Made by a program: the position numbers and the translations under genes. From Nemophila menziesii (lineage: Eukaryota; Streptophyta; Magnoliopsida; Boraginales; Hydrophyllaceae): 64,000 nt of DNA. Below the pieces are notes generated by a model. The model was not told where the DNA came from and made no database searches. It saw only the letters and a list, made by a program, of their open reading frames with translations. The stretch spans positions 31,448,233 to 31,512,232 of the forward strand of contig JARWIR010000002.1 in the NCBI GenBank assembly GCA_029959085.1, written 5' to 3'. This document shows, piece after piece, positions 31,519 through 44,188 of the stretch. The first letter of the stretch is position 1. Every line of letters starts with the position of its first letter.

Positions 31519-33011
31519 TGATGTCTCCCTATTTCTTCTAATTATTAGCCCTTTGGAGACATCGTTTTAGGTGAATAAATGACTTATTTGATAGACTTTT
31601 ATGCGTATTTGATCATATTGCACTTTCTCCCCTTGGAAATTGACTATTTGCATTTTTAGAGCTTTTATGCGTAAATTTGATTGTTTTTAATGCAAAGTTA
31701 GTAGGTTCTTGAATTTCATGAAAGACCAATCCATGGAGGAGAAGTGAGAATTAAAGTCTTAGGGTATTTTAGAGTGTTAGGAAGTACTTTTACTCGAGTT
31801 TCTATTTTTAGAGTGCACTTTCCTATTTCTAGTCTTGAATTATTGATTTGTTCTCTTTAAAGCATATGCGGTTTAATTATTTATTTATTGCGAAGCTTTA
31901 AAAGATATATGGTAATTAATTAGAGACCAAGTCAAGTCAAAGAAGTAAAGAAAATAGATTTACATGGAAATAAGAAGATTATGGAAGGATATATGCAAAT
32001 AAGGAAAAGATAAAGCTGCCTTATGAATCTGAAATTCCAGCCACGTTTCAAAGACAAGTCCATAACTTAAGATTGGGTAGGAATTTGGGCGAGTGGTCTG
32101 CACCAATGGAAATAGCTTTCCGAGACAAGCGGTTTTGAATATTGCAACGCGTCAAACAGATAAGTATTGAATGAGATATGACCAAAACAAATCAGCAGCA
32201 GAATCTTACCTTTCCTAGATTTTAGGGTTACGAATTTAAGAGTTCTTAACTTGTCTTCCACTCCAAGTAAATTCGACCTAGGGCTTGCTAACACCTATAA
32301 ATACACCTCTTAGCCTCCTCTTTTCACACACTTCAGAGAATTACACAAGAGGCTTAAGGTTTTCAAGTCAGAGCAAGAAGGCAAGGAGAAGCTAGTGCTA
32401 GAGGAATCCTGTTCTTCCATCAACAGTCATCCTACCCTTTAGGTTATTAATTTATCTTTTGTATTTGAACATGAACTCCTTTTATTTATTGTTAGTCTTT
32501 AATTTTATTATGAGCTAAATTTCCATATACTTGAGAATCGCATTAAAGGGATGAACCTTAATTAATTAATCTATGTTTTGAATTTGGGATTATTTAGATT
32601 TAAATTGAATAGAGTTTTATATATTGGATATTACTTTGTTTTCATTATTTCTTTTAGGAACAACTAGAAATAGCTTTTAGTATTTGGGCTATTCACTTTA
32701 GTGGCGAAGTGATCATCCGACATGGGGGTTTGAATACAGATCTAGCTAATACCCGTGTAATGTCCGTTATTGACCGACAGGCTTAACTAGTTACATAGCC
32801 AAAGAGGTAAAATCATATCATCCGAAGAGGCATATTCGACCATACAGGTGTTTATAGTACTTTTGGATAGCTCCTAGGTCCACCCGACAGGGGGCTAGGA
32901 GATATTAGAGTCCCGACTAATATTATAATTCCAATTCTACCCTTAAACATAGCATAGATTATATTGATTTAGTGTGGATTCTTTACGAGACTCAAGTATC
33001 TCTCTCATCTA
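31519..33011 (+). mobile_element. 5' LTR of element B, 3'-truncated
   Basis: TGATGTCTCC start, following TSD GGTGA. It matches the 3' LTR until about 33011 (CTCTCATCT), then about 280 LTR bases and the PBS are missing. TATAAATA at 32296-32303. Confidence 0.9.
32296..32303 (+). promoter_or_regulatory. LTR TATA box (B 5' LTR)
   Basis: TATAAATA in the same context as 13555 and 55147; the downstream LTR and PBS are deleted. Confidence 0.65.
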
Positions 33012-33041
33012 AACTTTTCTGAGGTTGAGTTGAGGTTTTTA
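33012..33041 (+). repeat. 30-bp minisatellite filler at the B 5' LTR deletion
   Basis: These 30 bases are identical to 31169-31198 in the flanking minisatellite, about 1.84 kb upstream, in the same orientation. They sit exactly between truncated LTR and the resumed leader, so they look like templated filler at a repaired break. Confidence 0.75.
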
Positions 33042-33236
33042 CTCTTTAGTAGTTTAATTGTTTTATATTTCAGTTTTACGCTTTGGGTTGTCTTTCTTTC
33101 TCAGGTTTACAGGTTTTGATATATGCTTGGAGATATCGTGATTCTTGCAAATCCTGAAAACCTAGTTCGAGAAGCAAACAAAAGAAAGAGAGAAGCTAAA
33201 GCAAAAGAGTTAGAGGAGTAATTAGCAAGAGAAGCA
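33042..33236 (+). other. Element B leader remnant
   Basis: T-rich leader resembling A's leader from about 50 bases after its PBS. An ATG at 33237 opens the gag frame. Confidence 0.6.
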
Positions 33237-35551
33237 ATGGCTGATGATCATGAAATCGATCCTCCTCTTGTTCCTCTTGTTCCACAAGTTCAACCTCCTC
33301 AGAACAATGATTTGTGGTTTATCAATGGCCCTGAACAAGCTCCATTACAAGCTCCTGCCCTCGGAATTGGCCCAGAAAATATTAATGTCGAGAGATTCAA
33401 ACCCGATCCTGGTATGTTATCTCTATTTCAGAGTTATGGAAATTTCCTAGGAGCACCTAGCGAAGATCCAATCCGTGCTTTACAGAAGTTCATGCAAATC
33501 TGCGATTCCTATATGACGCAAGGAGTAACAAGAGATCAGATGTATTTTGCGAATTTTAGGTATTTCGTTATTGATGGAGCAAGTGAATGGCATTATTCTC
33601 ACGAACCCGGAGCAAATACAACATGGGACGTATTACAAACTGCGTTCTTCGACAGATACTACCCAACGAATATGAGATTAGACGCGCAAGTCGAAGTGAC
33701 TTCATTCAAACAAGATCAAGACGAAACTTTGGGTAGAAGTTGAAAGAGATTTCAGATTTGTTTAAGAAGAGTCCCTGATCATGGCTCACAGAGATTCAAC
33801 AGATGAAGATATTTTACCGAGGACTTGATGGCTCTTCAAGAAAGGATCTAGACTTGCTTTGTGGTGGTGGATTTCTACAGGTACAACCAGTCCATGCTAA
33901 GATTATTTTGAATAGAATAGTTACAAATGAGATGGGTTGGAACACCGTGAGAACACCTATCTGAGGTGGAAGAGAAAATAGTGCTCTCATTGAGCAACAA
34001 TTGAAACAGCTTACTCTAGCTGTTACAAAAAGTGTTGCAGGTAGAATAGAAGATGTTAATGTTACACTAGGAGTTTATGGGTGCTCTAACTGCGGTACAC
34101 AAGATCATGATTGGGAGCATTGCCAAAACAATCCAGAAGCTGTAATGTTTATTTCCAACCAAGGAAATTATAATTCAAGTGGTCAAGGTTATCAACCGAA
34201 TAGAAACCATCCAGGTTTCCAATATTCAAATCCAAATGGAGCCGCTAATCCAACTTATGAATATCAACCGCGTCCCCAAGGTAACAACTTTCAACCAAGA
34301 CCTCAGAACAACTACCAAGGTGGACAAGCTTACGGAAATCAAGCTCAGAGACAACCTCATCAAGATGCTTACACCGAGATCATGAATCCAAAAGCTCTAC
34401 CTGCTCAACCTCAAGAAGGCGCTTTAGATATTCAGCAAACCTTGACGACGTTAATCAACATGCAAACGAAGACTATCCTAGATCAGCAATCTACATCCGC
34501 ATCACTTAAAATGTTAGAGAATCAGCTAGCTCAAATATCAGAACAATTGAATCAAAGTCAACAAGGACAATTACCGAGTGACACTGAAGAACCCAAGAAA
34601 CGAGAGGATTGTAATGCAGTAACACTTAGAAGTGGTAAGAAGCTCCCACCACCTCTTTTTCCCGTGATGAAAGAAAAAGAAACAACTGTGAAAGAGAAAC
34701 CGGCAAAAGATGTGGTGGAGGAAGAAGATGAACCTGAAGTAGTGGAAGTGGATAAGATTCCGGAAAAGCCAAAATCCAAAGATGTTACAGAAACCCGTCC
34801 TCCTCCACCTTTTCCCTCAAGAGTTCAAAAGAAAGGAGACATGGCTGACTATCAGAAGTTCTTGAATATGGTATGTGGTCTAAATATTAGCGTCCCGTTC
34901 TTAGATGCTATCAGAGATGTGCCAAAGTATGTTATATTCTTGAAAAGAGCCATTACCAACAAGAGACCATACCGTGAGAATGAGATGATAGGATTGCCAG
35001 AAGAATGCAGTGCTATATGCCAAAGTAAGTTGCCACCTAAACTACTTGATCCTGGGAGTTTTTCGATTCCTATTTCTATTGGTAATGAGTGGCAAGGGAA
35101 AGCTTTGTGTGAATTGGGTGCGATTATTAATTTGATACCCAAGTCAATTTTCGAACAACTGAAGATAGGAAACACAAGGCCTACTTCCATGATCCTGCAA
35201 ATGGCTGATAGATCCCTCGCTCATCTAGAGGGACGAATAGAAGATGTCCTCGTCAAGGCAGATACTTTCATTATTCCCGTTGATTTTGTTATACTTGAAT
35301 ACGACGCTGATAGGAATGTCCCCTTCATCTTGGGTCGACCATTCCTAGCCACGAGGCGTACTGTTATTGATGTAGAAAACAGAGAATTGACCATGCGAAT
35401 CCAAGACGAGAAGGTAAAGTTCAACGTGTTTAGGGCCATGAAGTTTCCAGATCCTCCAGTGGAGTGTTTCCGAATGGATGTACTAGACTTAACTACGCAA
35501 GAAGTATTTGATTGTATGAATTTAACGATATTAAGCGGCCCTAACACTTGA
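33237..35551 (+). pseudogene. gag: Element B gag-protease
   Basis: Gag begins at ATG 33237: acidic/Pro-rich N-terminus, capsid segment with RFKPDPG and QKFMQICDSYMTQG, and a Trp-to-TGA stop at 33741. After a frameshift the frame from 34001 has a zinc knuckle CSNCGTQDHDWEHC (CX2CX4HX4C), a Gln/Asn/Pro-rich linker, a Lys/Glu-rich linker and the protease. The protease active site reads CELGAIINL, Glu in place of the catalytic Asp. In intact elements gag forms the particle core and the protease processes Gag-Pol. Confidence 0.85.
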
Positions 35552-36851
35552 CTCACCGGAATTAATGGAAGAACTAACCGAAACTGTAGCTGCTCTAAAT
35601 TCCGGAAATATCAAGCATAGGCATCTCGCCTATGAGCCAGTCTGAGAGCCAGGGGAGATAGTATCTAAAAAGAAACCATCTATCGAATCTCTCTCTCAAC
35701 TAGAAGAAAGGCAGCTTCCCTCACACTTGAGGTATGCTTATTTAGGTACTAAAAACACTCTACATGTTATTGTTTCAGCTACTTTAACAGGTCCTCAAGA
35801 AGACAAGCTGTTGCACATACTGAGAGCCAATAAAGAGGCGATTGGTTGGACTATTGCTGACATTCTCTCTCTCAACTAGAAGAAAGGCAGCTTCCCTCAC
35901 ACTTGAGGTATGCTTATTTAGGTACTAAAAACACTCTACATGTTATTGTTTCAGCTACTTTAACAGGTCCTCAAGAAGACAAGCTGTTGCACATACTGAG
36001 AGCCAATAAAGAGGCGATTGGTTGGACTATTGCTTCCTACTGCCAACACAAAATCATTCTAGACGATCAAAGAGCGCGCTCAGTTGAAGGGCAAAGAAGA
36101 TTGCTGCCAGCTATGAAGGAAGTATTGAAGAAAGAGGTTATCAAGTTGCTAGACGCGGAAATCATCTATCCCATAGCTAGTAGCAAATGGGTGAGTCCAG
36201 TTCAATGCGTACCAAAGAAGGGTGGTATCACTACCATCTTGAACAAGAAGAATGAAGCCATTCCCTTAAGAACCATTGTTGGTTGGAGAGTGTGTATGGC
36301 TTATCGAAAGTTGAACTATGCCACCAAAAAAGATCACTTCCCTCTTCCGTTTATTGATCAGAATATTATTGCTTTTTTGATGGATATTCAGGATACAATC
36401 AGATTTATGTAGATCCAAAAGACCAACACAAGACAACCTTTACATGTCCTTTTGGTACCTTTTCCTTACGAAGGATGCTATTTGGATTATGTAATGCACC
36501 TGCTACTTTTCAAAGATGTAAGATGGAAATCTTTTGGGACATGATTGACGATTTCCTTGAGGTATTTATGGATGACTTTTCTGTGTTTGGTGATAACTTT
36601 AAGGAGTGTTTACGAAACTTGGAGAAGGTATTGATTAGATGCAAGGAGACTGATTTGGTTTTAAACTGGGAGAAGTGACACTTTATGGTTCGAGAAGGTA
36701 TAGTGTTGGGTCACAAGGTTTCAAGTGTGGGTTTGGAAGTTGATCGTGCAAAGATTGAGGTAATCAAGACTCTTCACCCTCCTATTTCTGTGAAAGGGGT
36801 AAGAAGCTTTTTGGGTCATGCTGGTTTTTACCGACGTTATATCAAGGACTT
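35552..36851 (+). pseudogene. pol: Element B RT, left half
   Basis: RT remnant up to the nested insertion. It contains a 176-bp tandem duplication (about 35690-35865 repeated at 35866-36041), a loss of about 20 bases after it, and a 25-bp deletion after FIDQ (near 36362) that shifts frame. FMDDFSV is intact near 36570; Cys-to-TGA at 36676-36678. It ends [12 protein letters not shown]; the protein continues at 8025 and 49613. Confidence 0.85.
36847..36851 (+). other. Target-site duplication of A, left side
   Basis: GACTT, repeated at 49613-49617 after the 3' LTR (and at 8025-8029 in copy 1). Confidence 0.92.
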
Positions 36852-38416
36852 TGATGTCTCCCTACTTGTTCTTATTTTAGACCCTTGGGAGACATCATTT
36901 TTCAAGTTTATTTGAATATTTTGATAGACTTTAGGACCAAAATTGCAATATTCCGAATTTCCTCTTTATTTTCTAGTGTTTTTTATTTATTAATCTTTTG
37001 CGCGTGATCTTGTGTATTTTAGTGGAAAGTTTGTAGGTTTTGAATATTAGTTAGGAGAGGAATATGAGAAGAAAGTCAAAGATCGTGATATGGAGTCAAA
37101 GCTTGAAGATAAATCCCGAAAAGAATTATATTTTGAAGCTGCAAATCTGGAAAACAGGCCAAAGATTGCTGATTTCGAGGCACTTACGAGTTGATTTAGC
37201 CGCTGACCTTTAAAGAGATTATGCTCCTTATCAAGTTACGGAAATTTAGCAAGTGATTTGAGGTCAATTGGAGTTATAACGAATCGGTTAGAGATGTTTT
37301 AGTGGAGGTGGTGCAGCAGTTACGGAATTTTGGGCTTAGAAAATGGACTTGGGCTTTTAACTTTTAACTTAAACCTTAGACAAAGCCTAATCCGTTTTTT
37401 AGAGTATAAAAGAGGCTTTTGACTTCTAATTTTCATACAACTTATATTCTACAAGAAAAAGCATCAGAGAGAAGTCAACAAAGGAAGCAGAAGAAAGCTG
37501 AAGAGCTGGAGAGGGTCTATATCTCCATTCACAGCCGAATCTAATTCCGGAAATTAGGTTTTTCTTATTTTCATTTCTGTAATACATTATGAGTTCAATT
37601 AGTTTTAATTTAGTTTTAATTTCCATTAGCATGAGCTAATTTATCTTAGTGCTTGAGAACGCATAATGGGTGAATCCCTATTCTATTGATTTTCATATGT
37701 TTGAATTTGGGTTTTAATTAATCAAATCAAATTGGGTCTTTTACATTTTTCTGTAATTTGTGATTATTTACTGTTCTTAGAGTCGCGAACTAATAACAGG
37801 TTTTAGTATCTAGGATATTCCACATAGTGGCGTGTGGATCATCTTGACGGGGGGTTTAGGTGCAGAATCAATTACAGAATATAAAATAGAAACTATTTGA
37901 CTTTGACGAGCGTAGTTAATTTTATGGCCAATGAGGTAATTTTAGCTTAATCATTCGAAGGTGGATCATAATCACCCTGACGGGGTTTGTGACACCCTAG
38001 AATAGCTTCATAGTCTACCCTGACAGGGGTACGAAGATTCTCGAATCCCGACCAATGTCAATTGACCAATTTTCCCCTTAAACAACATATGTTATGAAAT
38101 AGAGTTAGGAGAATCCCTTGCGTCTCTCAAGTACTGCCGCTCATATTTGCGTCTAGCTTTTATTTACTTGCGTCTAGTTATTTATCTGCATTTTCACATT
38201 AGTCTTTCATACTTAGAATTAGTAAAACCAACCAAACAACTATCAATCATTTATTTGCTTTCATAAGTGCAATCATTCATTAATTGATAAGCATTGTAGT
38301 TACCGTCCCTGCGAACGATCATGTTTATCACTATCATTACTTGAGACAACCGTACACTTGCGGTTGTGGTTCTCCTTACTTATTACATTATTTTTAGAAC
38401 ACACAAAGGACCACCA
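36852..38416 (+). mobile_element. 5' LTR of element A
   Basis: 1565 bp, TGATGTCTCC to CCACCA. TATAAAAG at 37405-37412. Three TGACGGGG-type motifs between about 37845 and 38030. The PBS lies 6 bases after its end. Confidence 0.95.
37405..37412 (+). promoter_or_regulatory. LTR TATA box (A 5' LTR)
   Basis: TATAAAAG; the start of element transcription is expected about 30 bases downstream. Confidence 0.7.
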
Positions 38417-38422
38417 AGTTTT

Positions 38423-38440
38423 TGGCGCCGCTGCCGGGGA
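38423..38440 (+). promoter_or_regulatory. Primer binding site of element A (tRNA-Asp type)
   Basis: TGGCGCCGCTGCCGGGGA, complementary to the 3' end of plant tRNA-Asp with about one mismatch. tRNA-Asp priming is typical of Athila elements. Confidence 0.88.
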
Positions 38441-38554
38441 CGGTAGAGTGTGACCACGGTGTTTATCCTTTAGTGATTAGTTGCATTTATTTTTATTTTT
38501 ATCAGTTTTACACTTTTTGTTTGTTCATCTTTTTCAGGTTTTTAGGTTTGGTGT

Positions 38555-39971
38555 ATGCGAAGGAGACTCTTTAAGGATCTTGAGCCATCACCTCCGATAC
38601 TTAATAATCCAGAATCATTAATCAGACTTGCTAACAAGAGAAGGAAAGAACAAGAAGCTAGAGAAGTAGAAGAATTAGCGAACAGAATGGAAAATATTAA
38701 TCTTCATAACCAAGAGAACCCAGGATTTCAGCTAAACGGAAATGGTCAGCCACTAGTGCCTCCAGGAATTCCTAATCTTCCGGTCCCTCCTGTCATCCCT
38801 AATCCTCCAGTTCAAGTTCAAATAGCCGAGACCCATGGTTTCTCACCGGCCCAGCACAAGAACCATTCCTTGCCCCTCCTCTTGGGATTGGCCCAGCTAA
38901 TATCAATGTTCGGAGATTCCGTCCAGATTCGGGTATGCTAGCTCAATTTCAGAATTTCGGTAACTTTCGTGGCAAGCCCGGAGAAGATTCACTTCGCGCA
39001 GTACAAAAATTTATGCAAATCTGCGATTCATACATTACGCAAGGGGTAACGAGGGAGCAAATGTATTTTGCTACATTCAGATTTTTCTTAATAGATGGAG
39101 CGAGTGATTGGCATGATTCGCAAGAACCAGGGAAGATTACGAATTGGGAACAGTTACAGGTTGCGTTTTTCGACAGATATTATCCGTCTAACATGAGGTT
39201 AGATGCTCAACTTGAGTTAACACATTTCCGACAAGAGTATGATGAAGCGTTGGGTAGAAGTTGGTCGAGATTTCAGAAATGTTTACGAAGAGTTCCTCAT
39301 CATGACCTTTCTAACAACAACAATTGAAAATTTTCTATAACGGTCTTGAGGGGAGTTCACACAAAGATTTAGATTTGTTATGTGGTGGTGCGTTTCTACG
39401 AATTCAACCTGCGTATGCGAGAATTATTTTAGATAGAACAGTCGATAATGAAGTGGGATTGAACACCGTAAGAACACCAGTTAAAGGAGGAGTTAATAAT
39501 GTCAACATTGAAGAGAAGTTCAACTCCTTAGAGAACAAGATACAAACCACATTAGAACAACAGTTGAAACAGCTGACATTAGCCGTGAAAGAGGGTTTTT
39601 CGAATAAAAGAGCTGAGGCAAAGGTTGCGCAAGAAGTGTATGGATGTGAGTATTGTGGTGTGAATGATCACGATTGGGAGAATTGTCAGAACAATCAAGA
39701 GTCCATGATGTTTGTCTCCAATAGAGGAAACTTTAATTCGAGTGGAAATGGATATCAGCCTAACGGAAACCATCCTGGGTTTCAATATTCAAATCCTAAT
39801 GGGGCAGCCAATCCTACATACACATATCAGCCGCGTCCCCAAGGTAACAACTTCAATCCAAGACCACATACTAATTATCAAGGGGTACAGAATAAAGTAA
39901 ACTATGTTAGGAGACAAGCTCCTCAAGAAAGTTATAACGAAACCATGAACCAAAAAGCCCTACCCGCTTAA
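38555..39971 (+). pseudogene. gag: Element A gag
   Basis: ATG at 38555 starts a basic N-terminus (MRRRLFKD) then a Pro-rich stretch. A frameshift near 38830 moves the frame to one with ANINVRRFRPDSG and the capsid segment QKFMQICDSYITQG. A second shift near 39310, in a CAA/AAC run, restores the frame from 39324. A zinc knuckle CEYCGVNDHDWENC (near 39645) is intact. An Asn/Gln/Pro-rich linker follows and the frame stops at TAA 39969. It would form the virus-like particle core and bind element RNA; it cannot be made whole from this copy. Confidence 0.88.
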
Positions 39972-41262
39972 CCACAAGAAGGTGCAATTAACCTTCAGAA
40001 AACCGTTGAAAACTTAATTGCTCTCCAGACGCAAGCTATTTAGAATCAACAAGCGTCTGACGTACAAATTAAACTATTAGAGAATCAGCTTGCTCAAATC
40101 TCGAAACAACTTAATCAGCGTCCACAAGGGAAACTCCCTAGTGACACAGAAAATCTGAGACAACATGAAGATTGCAAAGCTGTTACTCTCAGAAGTGGTA
40201 AGAACCTCCCTCCACCTCCTTTTCCAGTTATGAAAGAGAAAGAAGTTCCAAGAAAAGAAAAGGACGTGGTTGAGAAAGAGAAAGATGTTGAGGTTGAAGA
40301 AATAGAGAGGCCGATTGAGGTTCCGAAGAAGAAAGATGATGTTGTAATCAATGGCCTTCCTCCACCATTTCCATCTCGAGTTCAGAAGAAGGGTGATATG
40401 GCCGATTATCAAAGATTCTTGAACAAGGTGAGTGGCCTCAATATTAATATTCCATTTTTACAAGCTATTAGGGATGTTCCCAAATATGCAAAGTTCTTAA
40501 AAAGGGCCCTCACCAACAAAAGGCCGTATTGTGATAATGAGATGGTTGGTCTTCCTGAAGAATGTAGTGCTATTTGTCAAAGTAAATTACCTCCAAATTT
40601 ACTTGATCCGGGGAGCTTCACAATTCCGATATCAATTGGAGAAGAATGGAAGAGTAAAGCACTATGTAATTTGGGTGCAAGCATCAATCTTATGCCCAAA
40701 TCGATCTTTGATAAACTGAAAATTGGAGAAGCAAGACCTACTTCTATGGTCTTGCAAATGGCGGATCGATCTCTTGCACATCCGGAAGGTCGAATTGAAG
40801 ATGTCCTCGTTAAGGCAGGTACGTTAGTATTTCCCGTTGATTTTTTTATTCTTGAATACGACGCGGATAGGAATGTCCCCATTATTTTGGGAAGACCATT
40901 CCTAGCCATGGGGCGTACCTTGATTGATGTAGAAAACGGTGAATTGACGATGAGAATCCAAGACGAGGAGGTCAAATTTAATGTGTTCCGAGCTATGAAG
41001 TTTCCAGATTCTCAAGAAGATTGCTTTCGAATGGATGTAGTTGAGCATGCCACACAAGAGGTATATAATGAATTTACTTATGATGATATCTTGCAGGCAG
41101 CTTTAACTATTGATGCGCCTGAGTTCATGGAAGAGCTTGCCGAAACAGTGGCAGCTCTTAATTCTGAGAATCCTAAGTATAGGCGTCCTGCCTATGAACC
41201 TGTGAGAGAACCGGGGAAGATTTGTTCCTAAAAAGAAACCGTCAATCGAATCTCCTCCGCAG
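39972..41262 (+). pseudogene. Element A gag C-terminus and aspartic protease
   Basis: Same frame as the end of gag. After stops at 39969 and near 40042 it is open from 40230 to 41231. A Lys/Glu-rich linker leads to MADYQRFLN and a retropepsin-like domain with ILGRPFLAMG downstream. The active site reads CNLGASINLMP: Asn (AAT) replaces the catalytic Asp found in C and D (CDLDAS, YDLGSS). A frameshift at about 41230-41240 precedes the RT frame. Likely inactive. Confidence 0.85.
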
Positions 41263-44188
41263 TTGGAAGAAAAGCCATTACCAGCACACTTGAGGTATGC
41301 GTATTTAGGTACTAATGAAACTCTACCTGTTATTGTTTCAGCAAATTTAACAGGTCCTCAAGAAGATAAACTGTTGCGTGTGTTAATAAGAGACAACAAA
41401 GAGGCGATAGGATGGACAATTGCTGACATCAAAGGCATTAGTCCCTCCTATTGTCAACACAAAATCATACTTGAAGATGATAACGCACGCTCAGTTGAAG
41501 GTCAAAGGAGATTAATGCCTGCTATGAAAGAGGTAGTGAAGAAGGAAGTTATCAAGCTGTTAGACGCAGGGATTATCTATCTTATCTCGAGTAGTGAATG
41601 GGTGAGTCCTGTTCAATGTGTGCTAAAGAAAGGAGGAATTACAACTGTTCTAAATGCTCAGAATGAAGCCATACCTTCAAGAACGGTTGTTGGATGGAGA
41701 GTTTGTATGGATTACCAAAAATTGAACAAGACCAACAGGAAAGATCACTTCCCCTTGCCCTTCATTGATCAGATGTTAGATAAATTGGCTGGTAGAGAAT
41801 ACTATTGTTTCTTAGATGGCTATTCTGGATATAATCAGATCTATGTGGCTCCAGAAGATCAACATAAAACAACATTTACATGTCCCTTTGGTACTTTTGC
41901 ATATCGCAGAAGGCCATTTGGGTTGTGTAATGCACCTGCTACCTTTCAGAGATGTATGATGGCTATCTTCTGGGATATGATTGATAATTTTCTTCAAGTC
42001 TTTATGGATGATTTCTCCGTGTTTGGTGATGATTTTGATAAATGTTTACATAACTTGGAGAAAGTGTTAATCAGATGCAAGGAAATAGATTTGGTCTTAA
42101 ACTGGGAGAAGTGTCATTTCATGGTTCGCGAAGGTATAGTTCTGGGTCACAAGGTTTCGAGTGCTGGGTTAGAGGTCGATAGAGCGAAGATAGAGGTAAT
42201 TAAAACTCTTCCCCCTCCTATTTCTGTTAAAGGGGTAAGAAGTTTTCTTGGCCATGCTGGCTTTTATAGGCGTTTCATTAAAGATTTTTCTAAGATTGCT
42301 AAACCGCTATGCAACTTACTCGAGAAGGACTCCAAATTCCTTTTTGATGAAGCTTGCTTAGCGGCTTTCCAAGCAATCAAAGAAAAGCTTATTTCTGCTC
42401 CTATAGTATTACCTCCAGATTGGAGTTTGCCTTTTGAAGTTATGTGTGATGCTAGTGATTTGTGTATGGAAGCTGTATTGGGACAAAGAAAAGATAAGAT
42501 ATTTCATTCGATTTATTATGCTAGTAAAACTTTCAATGGTGCTCAAATTAATTATACAGTTACAGAGAAAGAATTGCTAGCAGTTGTGTATTCATTCGAT
42601 AAGTTTTGCTCTTATCTTCTTGGAGCGAAAGTTGTTGTTTATACAGATCATTCAGCTATCAGATATCTTATGGATAAGAAAGATGCTAAACTGAGGTTAA
42701 CCAGATGGGTTTTATTGCTTCAAGAATTCGATTTAGAGATTAAGGATAGAAAGGGTTGTGAGAATCAGGTTGCAGATCATCTATCTCGTCTCGAAGGTTC
42801 GGAAACAAATGGTGGAACTGAAGTAGTTAGAGAAGAATTTCCTGACGAGAGTTTATTTGTTGTTCGTGATTATGAAGCTCCTTGGTATGCAGATTTTGCG
42901 AATTTAATTGTAATTGGTTCTTTTCCTGATGGATCCACTTATCAAGACAGAAAGAGGTTAGCTCATCGTGCTAGACAATTCTTTTGGGAGGATCCTTTCC
43001 TCTACAAAGTATGTGCTGACCAAATGGTAAGACGATGTGTAGCCAAGGAAGAAACAAATGCGATTATAGCTGGGTGTCATGATTCATTCTACGGAGGACA
43101 CTTCAAGGGGGATATAACTGCTGCTAAGGTATTTCCAATCCGGGTTTTATTGGCCTACACTAGTAAAAGATTGTCATAATTATGTGAAGAAATGTGCGAG
43201 ATGCCAGGTTACCAGAAATATATCCAAGAGGGATGAAATGCCACGTAATAATGTGTTAGAAGTTGAAATATTTGATGTCTGGGGTATAGATTTTATGGGT
43301 CCATTCGTTCCTTCAAATGGTAACCTCTACATCTTATTAGCTGTTGATTACGTATCTAAATGGGTAGAAGCTGTGGCTCTACCAACCAATGATTCACGAG
43401 TGGTGATTAAGTTCTTGAAATCACATATCTTCACTAGACATGGTACACCTAGAGTGATTATTAGCGATGGAGGATCTCATTTCGTTAATAAGTATTTGAA
43501 GTCTGTTCTAGAGAAGTATGGAGTGAGACACCGTATATCTACTGCATTTCATCCACAATCCAATGGTCAAGCGGAAGTTTCGAATCGAGAAGTAAAGTTA
43601 ATCCTGGAGAAGACTGTTGGTCCTACCAGAAGAGATTGGTCAATGAAGTTAGATGACGCGTTGCGGGCCTATCGTATTGCGTTCAAAACTCTAGTTGGTG
43701 TGTCTCCGTATCGTATGGTGTATGGTAAGGCTTGTCACTTACCTCTTGAGCTTGAAATGGGTGCCTACTGGGCAATTGCGCAGTTGAACTTAGATCCTAC
43801 CTTAGCCGGAGAGAATCGTATGATGAAGCTTACCAAACTTGACGAATTCCGATTGAATGCTTATGAAAATGCTAAACTCTACAAAGAAAACACTAAGAAA
43901 TGGCATGACAATCAGATTCATGTAAAGAACTTTGAAGTGGGTCAAAAAGTATTGAAGTATAACTCAAAGTTCAGCAATTATCCGGGTAAGTTAAGTTCTA
44001 AGTGGTCGGGTCCATACATTGTGACCAAAGTTACACCTCATGGGGCGATAGAAATAGAACATCCACTCGAGAACCGCACCTTCATGGTGAACGGTTATCG
44101 TTTAAAGATATACCATGGAGGTGAAGATACCAACTGCTTGGAAGATCCACATCCCGGGGAGGTCATGTATCTCCTCGAAGCTCCTTAG
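41263..44188 (+). pseudogene. pol: Element A pol: RT, RNase H, integrase (copy 2, frameshifted)
   Basis: The frame opens before 41263 and includes the RT N-terminal part missing from copy 1. RT FMDDF is at about 42005, RNase H CDASD at about 42445 and the zinc finger begins at 43078. An extra T in TATTTCC near 43130 shifts the frame within the zinc finger; the rest is open in the next frame 43184-44188 with full D-D35-E and C-terminal domain. Copy 1 lacks this T, so the lesion is younger than the duplication. Otherwise nearly identical to 2-2521. Confidence 0.92.
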
